Below are positions 1 through 8,680 of a stretch of DNA of 43,083 bases, one piece after another. The stretch spans positions 1 through 43,083 of the forward strand of contig JANQQW010000216.1 of assembly GCA_028284885.1 (NCBI GenBank). Reading direction: 5' to 3'. Below the pieces are notes generated by a model that did no database searches, had not been told where the DNA came from, and saw nothing but the letters and a program-made list of their open reading frames with translations. Within the stretch, counting starts at the first letter, position 1, and the number at the start of each line of letters is the position of its first letter. The position numbers and the translations under genes are program-made. The stretch comes from Planctomycetaceae bacterium. Its GTDB lineage: Bacteria; Planctomycetota; Planctomycetia; Planctomycetales; Planctomycetaceae.

Positions 1-733
1 CACACAGTTGATGTCGGCCGACGACATTCGCCCGCTCGGCATCGCCCGCAACGAGGCCTACCGCCGTCGCCTCCCGTACCTCTCCGCGACGACGCTGCCC
101 GAGGGGGTCGTCGACTTCGAGCGGAACCTGCCGCGGGCCGACCTGCCGATGGTCGCCCCGGTCGCGGAACTCGTCGCGAGCGCCGACCTGCACGACGCCT
201 TCGTCCCGCTCGTGCTGGACGCCGTGAAGAGCGTCCACGGCGACGGGGACCTGCTGACGGAGGCGGGGACGTTTCCCTCGAAGGTCGGCACCGAGTTCCC
301 CGTCAACGCCGCGGCGGACAGCTGGTTCGAGTCCGGCACGTCGTTCCTCTACCGTTGGCTGCCGTTCTGGATCGCCTCGGCCGTCGATCGCGGGAAGATC
401 CTGCTGCTGCCGGCGATCACGCTGCTGCTCCCGCTGGTGAAGGTCTTCCCGCCCGTCATCCGCTGGCGAATCCGGTCGAGCATCTACCGGTGGTACGCGG
501 ACCTGCGAGTCGTCGACCAGGCGTTGCGGGAGAGGCCAGACGTGGAGCGGACCAGGGCGCTGCTGGACCGCGTCGCCGAGATGCGGCGGGAGCTGGACGA
601 CGTCTCCGTGCCGCTCTCCTACATGGAAGAGTTCTACAACCTCCGACTGCACATCGACCTCGTCCGCCGGGCCCTGCTGGAGCGGGCCGAACGAGCGGGG
701 AAGGCCGAGGAGCCGAAGCTCGCCGCGGCCTGA
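1..733 (+). CDS. TAXI-family TRAP solute-binding protein, C-terminal part (5' end outside window)
   Basis: This frame is open to the left edge, so the gene starts upstream; only about 243 C-terminal residues are here. Seen: a region with the motif YLSATTLPEGVVD and the phrase LVASADLHDAF, typical of the C-terminal lobe of TAXI (TRAP-associated extracytoplasmic immunogenic) / NMT1-like solute receptors. It is followed by a hydrophobic stretch (KILLLPAITLLLPLVKVFPP) and a basic helical tail (RWRIRSSIYRWYADLR). Known: some TAXI receptors carry such a C-terminal membrane anchor and act without an obvious TRAP permease partner. Inference: a membrane-tethered periplasmic ligand-binding protein. The ligand is unknown. 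The next gene is convergent and ends 6 bases away. Confidence 0.75.
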   Translation, partial: TQLMSADDIRPLGIARNEAYRRRLPYLSATTLPEGVVDFERNLPRADLPMVAPVAELVASADLHDAFVPLVLDAVKSVHGDGDLLTEAGTFPSKVGTEFPVNAAADSWFESGTSFLYRWLPFWIASAVDRGKILLLPAITLLLPLVKVFPPVIRWRIRSSIYRWYADLRVVDQALRERPDVERTRALLDRVAEMRRELDDVSVPLSYMEEFYNLRLHIDLVRRALLERAERAGKAEEPKLAAA

Positions 734-739
734 GCCCGG

Positions 740-3172
740 TCAAGCCGCCGTCGCGTTCGAGTCGCCGCCGATCCAGTTGCGAATGCGGTCCCGATGACGA
801 CGGTAGGTCCACGAGACGCCGAGCAGGGCCGCGCCGAGGCCGGTGAACGCCAGCGTGCGAATGGCCGGGTCGAGGAACCAGACGTCGTGGAGGAAGACCT
901 TCACGGTCGTCACGACGAACAGCCCGAGCGCCGCGACGCGGACCCGGTGGAACCGACCGGCGACCCCGACGACGAGCGTCACCACGGCGTACACGGTCCA
1001 AGTACCGGTGATCGCAAGACTGGTCCACGTCTTCCAGTCGTGCACGACTCCGTAAGCGAAGACCTCCGTGGTCAGCATCGCCAGCCCGAGTAGGTACGCG
1101 GCCACGACGAACACGGTGGCGGGGGAGACGTCGTCCGCCTGCTCCGTCCGCTTCGAGTCGGTGCTCAACCGGGCGGCGACGCCCGCACCGACGACGGCCC
1201 AGGCGAAGGCGCCGCCGCGGGGATTGCACAGAAACGTCGCCCAGGTGCCGACGTCGCCCTGACTCTGCAGCCACTGCCACTCGTGTTCCCAGCCGGTGAG
1301 CGTGCCGAATCCCAGAACACCGAGCAGCAGCCCGGCGAGGCCGAACACGACGACCCCCACCTGTTGCACCCAGACCGGCCCGGTCCACCGCCCGAGAGCC
1401 GCCAGCACGACAGCGGCCAGCGTCACCCAGCAGGAGACCGCGGCCACCGTCGTCATCCCGAACCAGTCCGAGACACCGGCGTACGACACCGACTCCAGCA
1501 CGCACATCACGGCCAACAACACGACCGAAGCCGACCTCAACGTGCCCGAGGCGACGACCGGATCCCCCGGGGCCTGATCCGTCTCGGGATCGTTCGGAAG
1601 CCGTCCGTACTCCCACGACAGGAACCCGAGCCCCACCGCCGTGCAGAGGAAGGCGAACGACCGGCCGTTCACGATGCCCGGCCACGCCGACCAGTCCGTG
1701 TCGAGGGCTCGTCGGACGACGAGCGTGTGCAGCAGTTCGGGCTCCTGCAGGCCGCGGAGCACGTACTGCAGCAGCACGAACCCGACGAGCCCGAGCAGTC
1801 CGAAGCCGGCGAGTCGCAGCCGGGTCAGGTCGGCACGCAGGCCGGTCTCGATCAACGCCGCGGCGAGCAACGCCCAGCAGACGACGACCCAGTGGCCCGT
1901 CAACTGCAGCGGGACCGCCAGCACGAGGAACACGACGCCGAGGCCGATCGACAGCGTCACCGCGAGCCGGTCTTCGCGGTGCTTCACGTGAAGCAGGGTT
2001 CCGACCGCCGCGTAGAAGAGGGCGAACACCGCGGCCATCGTGCCGTGCCACGCGTCGTGCTCGGCAGCCGTGAGTCCGAGGCCGAGGGCCAGGGTGACGA
2101 CCGGGTTGGCGACCAGCAGGAAGGCGTCGCTCGTCTCGGACTTCTCCCGACGGAACAGCGTCTGCCAGAGTCCGACGGCGACGAACAGCAGGAAGAAGAC
2201 CGACAGCAGCACCAAGGTCCCGCCGAACATCGACGCTTCGTAGAACCGGCCGAGCCAGACCAGCCACATCAGGAGCGTGCCGACGAACGCCGTGTTCTGC
2301 AGCACCCGCCAACGGTGCAGCACGGCCAACGCGAACACGCCGAGGTCGAGGACCAGCAGGTAAAGGAAGAACGGAGCCGGGCGGTCGAAACCGGTCGTCA
2401 GCAGCAGCGGGGTGAGGAACCCACCCAGCAGCCCCAGCACGGCGGTCGCCTCCCCCCGGCTCGTGTGGGCGAACGCGAGCGTGGCGAGCGTGACGGCCGA
2501 CATGCCCGTGAGGGCGACCGCGGTCGAGACGAGTTCGTAGAAGTGCAGGGCGGCGTACAGGTCGAAGTAGAGGATGCCGGCCGCCGCCCCGGCGAGTCCC
2601 TGCCCGAGCCAGCCGTAGTCCCGCCGCACCGCGACCACAGCGCCGACGTAGGCCGCCACGCCGACGAAGAGACCGATGGCGACCCGCTCGGCCGGTCCGA
2701 TCCAGCCTGCGTCGATCGCGTACTTGAAGAAGAAGCCGGCCCCCAGTACGACGGCGACCGCTCCGACCCAGGTCAGCCACTTCCCCGCGAGGATCTCCTC
2801 GAAGGAGAAACCGTCCGACTCCGAATCGTCGTCGACGCGAGAACCGGCTGCCACGGCGACCGGGGCCGGCTCGGGCGTCTCACGCGGGACGTCTGGCCCG
2901 GCAGGCGCGACGGCGACGGGCTGCTCGACCACCTCGACCTCGATCTCGCCGCTCTCCTCGACCGACGCCGTGTCCGACTCGACCGCCGCTTTGCGTCGCG
3001 GGGCTGCCTTGCCCCACGGAGACACCTCGATCGGCACGCGCTCAGGGGAGCCGGCAGGCCGACGCTCGCGGCGGAACTGGCGGACCTCTTCTTCGAGCTT
3101 GGCGACACGCGACCAGAGAAGGGCGACGGCCAGCAGGAGGACGGCGACGCCGAGAAGCGACAGCAGGTCCAT
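740..3172 (-). CDS. DUF2339 multi-spanning membrane protein
   Basis: This 810-residue protein starts with one membrane helix (about residues 4-20), followed by a short charged coiled coil (VAKLEEEVRQFRRERR) and a Pro/Glu-rich linker to about residue 120. From FSFEEILAGKWLTWVGAVAV onward there are more than twenty hydrophobic segments to the C-terminus. The phrase GKWLTWVGAVAVVLGAGFFF and the following GWIGPAERVAIGLFVG are the hallmark of DUF2339 (predicted membrane protein) family members, which are usually of this size. The biochemical role of the family is unknown; transport or envelope roles have been guessed. ATG is preceded by GGTGAG. It lies 96 bases downstream of ruvA on the same strand and could be co-transcribed with it. 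Confidence 0.8.
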   Translation of the reverse strand: MDLLSLLGVAVLLLAVALLWSRVAKLEEEVRQFRRERRPAGSPERVPIEVSPWGKAAPRRKAAVESDTASVEESGEIEVEVVEQPVAVAPAGPDVPRETPEPAPVAVAAGSRVDDDSESDGFSFEEILAGKWLTWVGAVAVVLGAGFFFKYAIDAGWIGPAERVAIGLFVGVAAYVGAVVAVRRDYGWLGQGLAGAAAGILYFDLYAALHFYELVSTAVALTGMSAVTLATLAFAHTSRGEATAVLGLLGGFLTPLLLTTGFDRPAPFFLYLLVLDLGVFALAVLHRWRVLQNTAFVGTLLMWLVWLGRFYEASMFGGTLVLLSVFFLLFVAVGLWQTLFRREKSETSDAFLLVANPVVTLALGLGLTAAEHDAWHGTMAAVFALFYAAVGTLLHVKHREDRLAVTLSIGLGVVFLVLAVPLQLTGHWVVVCWALLAAALIETGLRADLTRLRLAGFGLLGLVGFVLLQYVLRGLQEPELLHTLVVRRALDTDWSAWPGIVNGRSFAFLCTAVGLGFLSWEYGRLPNDPETDQAPGDPVVASGTLRSASVVLLAVMCVLESVSYAGVSDWFGMTTVAAVSCWVTLAAVVLAALGRWTGPVWVQQVGVVVFGLAGLLLGVLGFGTLTGWEHEWQWLQSQGDVGTWATFLCNPRGGAFAWAVVGAGVAARLSTDSKRTEQADDVSPATVFVVAAYLLGLAMLTTEVFAYGVVHDWKTWTSLAITGTWTVYAVVTLVVGVAGRFHRVRVAALGLFVVTTVKVFLHDVWFLDPAIRTLAFTGLGAALLGVSWTYRRHRDRIRNWIGGDSNATAA

Positions 3173-3268
3173 CTCTCACCTCGGACTCGAACGGAGTCGT
3201 ACTCGGGACACCGTAGTGGACGCACTCGTCCGCACGATGTCACGGCCTCGTTGCGAACCGAAAGACCG

Positions 3269-3892
3269 TCAGCTGCGCTCGCGCTGGTAGATCGCCGTCA
3301 GCATCTCGTCGACGCCCTTGAACCGCTTCCCCTCCTTCGAAACGGCCTCGATCTTCTCACGGGCGTCCCGCTCGCCGTGCCCGAGCGCCAGCAACGCCGC
3401 GAACGCCTCCTCGGCGAGGTCGGACTTCGGCTCGGCCCCGCCACTCCAGTCGCCCCCCACGATGAGTGCGAACTTCGCCATCTTCCGACGGAGCTTCGCC
3501 ACGACTCGCTCGGCGACGGCGGGGCCAATCCCCGGCAGCGTGCTCAGGGCCTTCACGTCGGACTCCTCGATCGCCTCGGCGACCTCTCGGACCGGCCGGA
3601 CCATCGCTCGCAGGGCCTTCTTCACGCCGACGCCGTCGACGGAGCAGACCAGCTCGAAGAACTGCTGCTCCGCCTCGTTCGTGAACCCCACGATCCGGGG
3701 CACGAGTCGACCCTTCTGCGGATTCCCCTCGAGGTACTCGAGCGTCCGCAGCCGAACCTGCTCGCCGAGTGCGGACTGCAGCTGCCGGCGGACGAACTCG
3801 GGGACGAGCACCTCGTACTCGAAGGCCCCGACCTCGATGACCGCCACCTCCCCTTCGAGACCGGTCAACCGACCGGTGATCTTCCTGATCAC
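3269..3892 (-). CDS. ruvA: Holliday junction DNA helicase subunit RuvA
   Basis: RuvA binds the Holliday junction as a tetramer and loads the RuvB motor for branch migration in the cytoplasm. The 207-residue product shows the three RuvA parts: an N-terminal OB fold ([22 protein letters not shown]), two helix-hairpin-helix motifs ([14 protein letters not shown] and [19 protein letters not shown]) and a C-terminal three-helix domain ([19 protein letters not shown]). The GTG start is chosen because the family's N-terminus begins exactly there and AGGAG lies 8 bases upstream; the frame is open much further upstream but that part is not RuvA-like. Between the OB fold and the first hairpin the sequence ([18 protein letters not shown]) departs from the usual HVREDA-LYGF pattern. 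Neither ruvB nor ruvC is in the window. Confidence 0.9.
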   Translation of the reverse strand: MIRKITGRLTGLEGEVAVIEVGAFEYEVLVPEFVRRQLQSALGEQVRLRTLEYLEGNPQKGRLVPRIVGFTNEAEQQFFELVCSVDGVGVKKALRAMVRPVREVAEAIEESDVKALSTLPGIGPAVAERVVAKLRRKMAKFALIVGGDWSGGAEPKSDLAEEAFAALLALGHGERDAREKIEAVSKEGKRFKGVDEMLTAIYQRERS

Positions 3893-4037
3893 GTTCTGCG
3901 CTCCTGGTGGGTGGGGTGAAGCCAGTCGTGGAGGTCGACGGAACCGGCCAGCAACCAGCGACCTCGTCCCTTCGAGACTGGTGTAGGACGTAGGTTGCAG
4001 TCGGGCGGACGGAACCGCAAGCGGGTCGTCGCGCACG

Positions 4038-4069
4038 AAAAAGACCCTCGCCGGTTCGACGAGGGTCTT
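4038..4069 (-). terminator. Rho-independent terminator
   Basis: A perfect 10-bp stem (AAGACCCTCG / CGAGGGTCTT) closes a 9-base loop. Read on the minus strand it ends in a run of five T. It lies 27 bases beyond the stop of the Cys-rich secreted protein gene and upstream of ruvA, so it should end that transcript and separate it from ruvA. Confidence 0.85.
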
Positions 4070-4095
4070 CGTGTTCGAGTCGACGTGACTGTCGG

Positions 4096-4644
4096 TCAGT
4101 CGAGGCTGGGCTCGGGCGGCTTCGTGGGAGCCGGCTTCCCCGCGTCCAGGATCGCGTCGAGGTCGGGCAGCGACACCTCGACACGATCCAGCTGCGGGAC
4201 CATGCCGGCGTCCGCCTCGCCCGGGTAGTCGGTGTTCGGCAGGCTCGCGTAGACGGATTCGAAACCGGCCCGCGCGAACGGGTTCTCCGTCGAGTCGCCG
4301 AGGGCCGGCGCGAGACGCATCTGTTCGCGGAGGACTCCGGCGTTGTACGGCGCGAAGTCGTAGTACCCGTGGCGCTCGGGGAAGTACGGGTAGTGCGGGT
4401 GCATCATGCCGGTCGTGCAGAAGCAGCCGGGCGTGAGCCATACGCAGAGGTGCCGCCACTTGCTGGGCCGGCAGCACTGCCAGCCGTCGCAGCAGCCGAC
4501 GTCGCACCCGCCGAGCTCGCACGCCCCGCTCGTACAAGGCGACGCGGCCGGAGCGGACGGTGCCGGCAGAACCTCCTCGGCAGCGAGGGTGCTCGCCACG
4601 AGAAGCAGGGCCGCAGCGGACAGGTTTCGGACGAGAGACGACAT
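4096..4644 (-). CDS. small Cys-rich secreted protein, unknown function
   Basis: The 182-residue product begins with a signal peptide ([21 protein letters not shown]) and a short Ala/Pro linker. A Cys-dense segment follows at about residues 37-76 ([20 protein letters not shown], then C67, C74 and C76), after which comes an aromatic stretch ([19 protein letters not shown]) and a Pro-ending tail. I do not recognise a characterised family; similar Cys-rich exported proteins occur as hypotheticals in planctomycetes. The Cys cluster suggests disulphides or metal binding. ATG has GGGAG just upstream. It is transcribed divergently from the Tad secretin gene across 384 bases and has its own terminator, so it is probably monocistronic. 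Confidence 0.75.
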   Translation of the reverse strand: MSSLVRNLSAAALLLVASTLAAEEVLPAPSAPAASPCTSGACELGGCDVGCCDGWQCCRPSKWRHLCVWLTPGCFCTTGMMHPHYPYFPERHGYYDFAPYNAGVLREQMRLAPALGDSTENPFARAGFESVYASLPNTDYPGEADAGMVPQLDRVEVSLPDLDAILDAGKPAPTKPPEPSLD

Positions 4645-5028
4645 GGGGAGCTCCCAGGCAAACTTGAACCACGCTCGTTCGGGACATCGGCCATCGTGAC
4701 CGACGACAACACCACACGCCCCCTTGAACCCGCACTTTTCCAGACTCCGATCCGGTCACGACGACTGACACCGACCGGACCGGCCAGAGTCGTTGCGCTG
4801 TGAAGCTGTGACGGTTCTGTCGATTTCCCGCGTCCTGAGACTTGTCCCGCAAACTTGCCTGTCAAGCCGCGAACCCTGTCACCGCACAGGCAATCGCCGT
4901 TCAGTTCGCCCCCACTTCGGCTCGATCACCCAGTTGTGACTCCGCCGCCTTACGGGCCGTCGTGAGTGCAAGCGTGGGCAGGGACGTTCACGAGTCGCCG
5001 AGTGCGATCATCAAGGAGTTGGAAGAAG
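4645..5028. other. 384-base divergent intergenic region
   Basis: This gene-free stretch separates the Cys-rich protein gene (-) from the Tad secretin gene (+). It holds an inverted repeat, TTGCCTGT at 4855-4862 and ACAGGCAA at 4886-4893, and three scattered TGTCA/TGACG-like words. No convincing sigma-70 box is visible. Two near-matches to a sigma-54 promoter have the wrong spacing (11 instead of 10 between GG and GC). AAGGAG at 5013-5018 is the ribosome binding site of the secretin gene. Confidence 0.6.
4855..4893. promoter_or_regulatory. 8-bp inverted repeat upstream of the Tad secretin gene (possible operator)
   Basis: The arms TTGCCTGT and ACAGGCAA are perfect reverse complements separated by 23 bases, about 150 bases upstream of the secretin start. 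The centre also contains the phrase CCTGTCAC. It could be a binding site for a regulator of the plus arm of the Tad locus. The arm length is modest, so chance is possible. Confidence 0.3.
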
Positions 5029-6603
5029 ATGACGCGAAGAAGAGCCATCACGCTTTGTGCCGTCCTCCTTGTCTCGTCCGCCGTCGCGGCACGTGCCCAA
5101 GAGCCACGGCGCCTCGCCACCCCCGAGGTGACCAACAAGGTTCACGCACTGATCGACGAGATCCTCAAGCCCGAGGTCGAGCTGACCGTCGAGCTGCGGA
5201 AGTCGAAGATCCTCCGCCTCAAGAAGCCCGTCTTCCGGATCGCCGTCGCCGACCCGACGTACCTCGAGACGGTCGCCTTCGGCTCGCGGGACATCGAGTT
5301 CATCGGAAAGGAGACGGGATCGACCTCGGTCACCCTCTGGCTCGGTGAAGAGGCGAACCCCGAGACGCTCAGCCTCATCGTGACCGTCGTCCGCGACAAG
5401 GAAGTGGACGAGCAACGCCGCCTGCAGTACGGCGAGCTGCAGCAGATGGTCAACGAGATGTTCCCCAACAGCAAGATCCAGCTGCTGCCCATTGCGGACA
5501 AGCTGATCGTCCGCGGCCAGGCCCGGGACGAGCAGGAGGCGTCGCGGATTCTCGCCGTCGTCCAGAAGAACTACGCCGGACCGGCCGGCGGGCAGGGTGG
5601 CCAGTTCGGCGGCGGCGTCGTTGGGACCAGTGCGGCGGAGCCGTTCCCGGACGCCGGCCAGATTCCGCAGTCGACCGTCATCCCGATGCTCCGCACGCCG
5701 GGGGTGAAGCAGGTCCTCCTCAAGGTTCGCATCGCCGAGGTCCAGCGGACCGCCCTGCGAAACCTCGGTGCCGACTTCAACTTCCGGACCGGCGACCTCT
5801 TCCTGAGCTCGGTCCTGGCGGGGGGCGGTAACGTTCTGGCCAGCGGAACCTTCGCCGACGGCAACTTCTTCAACCTCACGCTCAACGTGCTCGCCGCCCG
5901 CGGCTACGCGAAGATCCTCGCCGAGCCGAACCTCGTCGTCCTCTCCGGTCAGTCCGCGAGCTTCCTCTCCGGTGGTGAGTTCGCCGTCCCGACGATCGTC
6001 GGCGTCGGCGGAGCCCAGGCTGCGACGACGCAGTTCCAGGCCTTCGGTACCCAACTGCAGTTCACGCCCCAGGTCATCGACCACGACCGGGTCCGCCTGC
6101 AGGTCACCCCGACGTTCAGCACGGTCAACAACAACAACGCGGTCCAGGGCATCCCCGGACTCGACACCCGGACGGCCTCGACCACCGTCGAGCTGCGTGA
6201 GGGCCAGGTCTTCGCCATCGCCGGCCTGCTGCAGGAGCAACAGTCCGGTCAGGAGTCCTGGATTCCGGGTCTCGGCGACATCAAGCTCCTCAAGCCGCTG
6301 CTCCAGAACAAGAGCGTCAACCGCTCCGAGACGGAACTGCTGATCGTCGTCACGCCGGAACTCGTCCAGCCCCTCGAGCCCGAGGCCGCCCCGCAACTGC
6401 TGCCCGGCATGGAGATCACGGAGCCCGACGACGTCGACTTCTACCTGTACGGCAACATCGAGGGCCGGCAGGACGTCCACCACCGCAGCACCGTCTGGAA
6501 CGCCTACAGGAACCGGCTCCGTTCCTGCCGTCACTCGCACGGACAGTGCTTCATGCAGGCGGACCAGTACTACATCTCCGGCCCGGTCGGCTTCTCGAAC
6601 TGA
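5029..6603 (+). CDS. cpaC: Tad pilus outer-membrane secretin (CpaC/RcpA)
   Basis: The 524-residue product forms the ring channel through which the Flp/Tad pilus crosses the outer membrane. Seen: signal peptide (MTRRRAITLCAVLLVSSAVA), a pilus/BON-like N domain (about residues 35-190, including LIVRGQARDEQEASRIL), a glycine-rich linker (GPAGGQGGQFGGG), then the secretin core from VKQVLLKVRIAEVQRTALRNL. The core includes VPTIVGVGG, TPTFSTVNNNN, LREGQVFAIAGLL and the family signature ETELLIVVTPELV. The start at 5029 is preferred to the earlier in-frame ATG at 4966 because it gives a clean signal peptide and has AAGGAG 10 bases upstream. It heads the plus arm of the Tad locus, followed by two lipoprotein genes. 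Confidence 0.9.
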   Translation: MTRRRAITLCAVLLVSSAVAARAQEPRRLATPEVTNKVHALIDEILKPEVELTVELRKSKILRLKKPVFRIAVADPTYLETVAFGSRDIEFIGKETGSTSVTLWLGEEANPETLSLIVTVVRDKEVDEQRRLQYGELQQMVNEMFPNSKIQLLPIADKLIVRGQARDEQEASRILAVVQKNYAGPAGGQGGQFGGGVVGTSAAEPFPDAGQIPQSTVIPMLRTPGVKQVLLKVRIAEVQRTALRNLGADFNFRTGDLFLSSVLAGGGNVLASGTFADGNFFNLTLNVLAARGYAKILAEPNLVVLSGQSASFLSGGEFAVPTIVGVGGAQAATTQFQAFGTQLQFTPQVIDHDRVRLQVTPTFSTVNNNNAVQGIPGLDTRTASTTVELREGQVFAIAGLLQEQQSGQESWIPGLGDIKLLKPLLQNKSVNRSETELLIVVTPELVQPLEPEAAPQLLPGMEITEPDDVDFYLYGNIEGRQDVHHRSTVWNAYRNRLRSCRHSHGQCFMQADQYYISGPVGFSN

Positions 6604-6683
6604 CGAGCCGGACCGGACGACACGACCAGACGAAACGAACCACCGACGCGGAAGCGTTCTTCCTCAGACGAGGGACCAGAGTG

Positions 6684-7268
6684 ATGACGACTCTCAAGAC
6701 CCTGCCGCTCCTGGCCGCGACGATCGCGATCACCGGTTGCTGCACCGACCACTACATGAACGCCCAGCACCCGAGCCCGATCGGGACCGCGAGCGACCCC
6801 TTCTGGCAGGCACAGGAGGGGAACGCCGAGGCGTTCGACTTCGTCGTCCACGAGCACGAGTTCATCGGGAACTCGGCTCGTCTGAACCCGAAGGGCGAGG
6901 ACCACGTCAAGCAGATCGCCGCCCGGATCCTGACGACCACCGACCAGGAGCCCTTCCCGGTCGCCGTCGAGCCGAGCTCGATGAGCCGACGCCCGGGCGA
7001 CAAGTACGGCTTCCCCGTCCACAACGACCCCAAGCTCGACGCCCAACGGCGTGACGTCGTCGTCGCCGCCCTCGAGAAGTTCGGCGTCGGCGACGCGAAG
7101 GACATCGTCGTCGTCTCGCCCGACTACGGCCCCGGCTACGAGGCCAACGAGGCGGAGCGTTCCTACAACCAGTTCATCAACCCCGGCCGCGGCGGCTTCG
7201 GCAACGGATTCGGCGGTGGCGGCCTCGGCGGCGGATTCGGCGGCGGATTCGGTGGCGGCGGCTTCTGA
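6684..7268 (+). CDS. CpaD/OmpA-like lipoprotein with Gly-rich tail
   Basis: The 194-residue product has a lipoprotein signal with lipobox ITGC (Cys19). The central part (EFIGNSARLNPKGEDHVKQIAARIL, then PFPVAVEPS) resembles the periplasmic domain of CpaD and OmpA-like proteins, in which a phrase such as 'ARLNPKGEDHV' starts the helix facing peptidoglycan or periplasm. The last about 30 residues are almost pure Gly/Phe/Leu (GGGFGGG repeats). Its place directly after the secretin gene, where CpaD sits in other Tad loci, supports a pilus-assembly role in the outer membrane. GTG at 6681 is an alternative start. The family assignment is by pattern and position only. Confidence 0.6.
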   Translation: MTTLKTLPLLAATIAITGCCTDHYMNAQHPSPIGTASDPFWQAQEGNAEAFDFVVHEHEFIGNSARLNPKGEDHVKQIAARILTTTDQEPFPVAVEPSSMSRRPGDKYGFPVHNDPKLDAQRRDVVVAALEKFGVGDAKDIVVVSPDYGPGYEANEAERSYNQFINPGRGGFGNGFGGGGLGGGFGGGFGGGGF

Positions 7269-7325
7269 GTCGCGTACGGAACAGCGACCGAGCGAACACA
7301 ACGCGTTCTCCCAGGAATCACACGG

Positions 7326-8327
7326 ATGTCTCTCCGAACCCACGGCGCTCTTCTCGTCACGGCCTGTCTCCTGACCGGCTGCCAGGGAACCGGCCGCCCC
7401 GTCTGGATGTCCTCCACCCAGGCCCAGAACCGGCTCGACGTCGCTCGTCTCCACGAGAAGGACGGTCAGCTGAACGAGGCCCGCGAGCTGTACGGCAAGC
7501 TCCGCAAGTCCAAGGCGGACCAGGCCCGGGTCTGCCAACGGCTCGCGGTCGTCAACGCCCAACTCGGCGACCACGAGGCCTCCAAGAGGTTCTTCGAGGA
7601 GGCACTCGGCTACGCCCCGAACGACACCGAGATCCTCAGCGACTACGGCTACGCCCTCCTGACCCACGGCGACTACGAAGCGGCCGAGACGGTGCTGACC
7701 CGCGCCGTCGCCACGGACGCCAAGAACCGCCGCGCCGTGAACAACCTCGGCCTCGCCGTCGCCCACCAGGGACGAGACGACGAGGCCTTCCAGATCTTCC
7801 GACGCGTGAACGACGAGGCCGCCTCGCACTCGAACGTGGCGTACGTCCTCGCCCAGCGGGGCCAGGGAGCCAACGCGGTCGAACGCTACTCGAAGGCCCT
7901 CGCGATCGACCCCGACAGCCAGAACAGCCAGCAGGGACTGCTCCAGATCGCCCAGATGCAGATGCGGGTGAACGACGGCGGACTCGACGCCTCGAACATC
8001 GCCTCGCGTTCGCGTCAGCCGGTGCCTCAGGAGCCGGTCGTCGAGAAGACGCATGTCGAGCGCCCGGTGAACTCCGCTGCGAACGTCGCCGCGATCGAAC
8101 GGTCTCCTCAGCAGACCGAGATCGACGTCCAGTCGACCCCCAAGGCGGCGCCGATCCTGCCGGTCGAGTTCGCCGAGGGCGAGTCCTCCTCCCCCGAGGA
8201 ATCTCCGGTCACGCCGGCCGAGCAGCAGCAGCCGGCCGAGCAGCCGCAACCGGCGGACGACCAGGAGTCCGACTGGCTCCCGCCGGTCTGGGCCGTCGAG
8301 GACGACCTCGACTCCGAGTTCGAGTGA
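7326..8327 (+). CDS. tadD: TadD-like TPR lipoprotein
   Basis: The 333-residue product has a lipoprotein signal (MSLRTHGALLVTACLLTGC, lipobox LTGC at Cys19). It then has at least five tetratricopeptide repeats between about residues 35 and 215, for example ARLHEKDGQLNEARELYGKL, ILSDYGYALLTHGDYEAAET and VNNLGLAVAHQGRDDEAFQI. The C-terminal third is Pro/Gln/Glu-rich and probably disordered (PAEQQQPAEQPQPADDQ). Known: TadD is a TPR lipoprotein needed for secretin assembly and pilus production. It follows the CpaD-like gene by 57 bases, so cpaC-cpaD-like-tadD look like one operon. Confidence 0.8.
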   Translation: MSLRTHGALLVTACLLTGCQGTGRPVWMSSTQAQNRLDVARLHEKDGQLNEARELYGKLRKSKADQARVCQRLAVVNAQLGDHEASKRFFEEALGYAPNDTEILSDYGYALLTHGDYEAAETVLTRAVATDAKNRRAVNNLGLAVAHQGRDDEAFQIFRRVNDEAASHSNVAYVLAQRGQGANAVERYSKALAIDPDSQNSQQGLLQIAQMQMRVNDGGLDASNIASRSRQPVPQEPVVEKTHVERPVNSAANVAAIERSPQQTEIDVQSTPKAAPILPVEFAEGESSSPEESPVTPAEQQQPAEQPQPADDQESDWLPPVWAVEDDLDSEFE

Positions 8328-8680
8328 GGCCCAGGGTCAACACGACGAGCCAAGCGGTTGGGACCTGATCGGCTCGCCGACGGGCGTCGGTTCAGCGGCC
8401 CGTTCGCCGAGACGCCGACCGCCGTCGATCGACGTGCCACGCCTGTAGCAGGACAGAGCGCGGCCCCCGGGACGTTCACGGTATGCTGCGCTGTGTCGCC
8501 CGGCAGCAGCAGGTGGTCCGCTTCGTGGCGCAAACGTGCAACAACCACGTTGCGGAAGGTGTCAACGGCGGTTAGCATCGCGTTCTCCACGACGCAGACA
8601 CCCCACACGCCCCACCCTGCCTAGACCCACCGGATGACACGGCAGTTCCCGCACGGAGGTGCACACGCGGGAGCCATGCG
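8328..8680. other. 353-base gene-free region before the sigma-54 regulator
   Basis: No convincing gene or terminator is visible between tadD and the regulator gene. It contains TGGCGCAAACGTGCA at 8526-8540, which resembles the sigma-54 promoters of this window but has only 9 bases between GG and GC. About 30 bases further on is GGTTAGCATCGCG (8571-8583), a variant of the GTTAGCGC word found upstream of pilin genes. Both lie 100-150 bases ahead of the regulator and could mean weak autoregulation. Confidence 0.4.

Noticed and set aside
456..3919. Long open frames opposite or out of frame with the DUF2339 and ruvA genes (for example 456-2780 minus, 1283-3919 plus)
   Set aside because: They are Arg/Pro/His-rich, without domain or hydrophobic patterns, and arise from the high GC content of the real genes.
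3893..4852. Upstream extension of the ruvA frame to 527 residues
   Set aside because: The extension crosses a terminator and the Cys-rich gene on the same strand; RuvA homology and a ribosome binding site start at 3892.
4658..4856. Direct repeat GCAAACTTG in the secretin upstream region
   Set aside because: A 9-base repeat within 384 bases is expected by chance fairly often and the copies have unrelated flanks.
4782..4969. Two sigma-54-like elements before the secretin gene (GG at 4782 and at 4955)
   Set aside because: Both have 11 bases between GG and GC and poor -24 boxes.
8526..8540. TGGCGCAAACGTGCA upstream of the regulator as a sigma-54 promoter
   Set aside because: Only 9 bases lie between GG and GC; sigma-54 promoters are very sensitive to this spacing. 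It is also 140 bases from the start codon.
8358..8624. 88-residue open frame between tadD and the regulator
   Set aside because: No ribosome binding site, no hydrophobic or domain pattern, Thr/Pro/Ala composition typical of chance frames.
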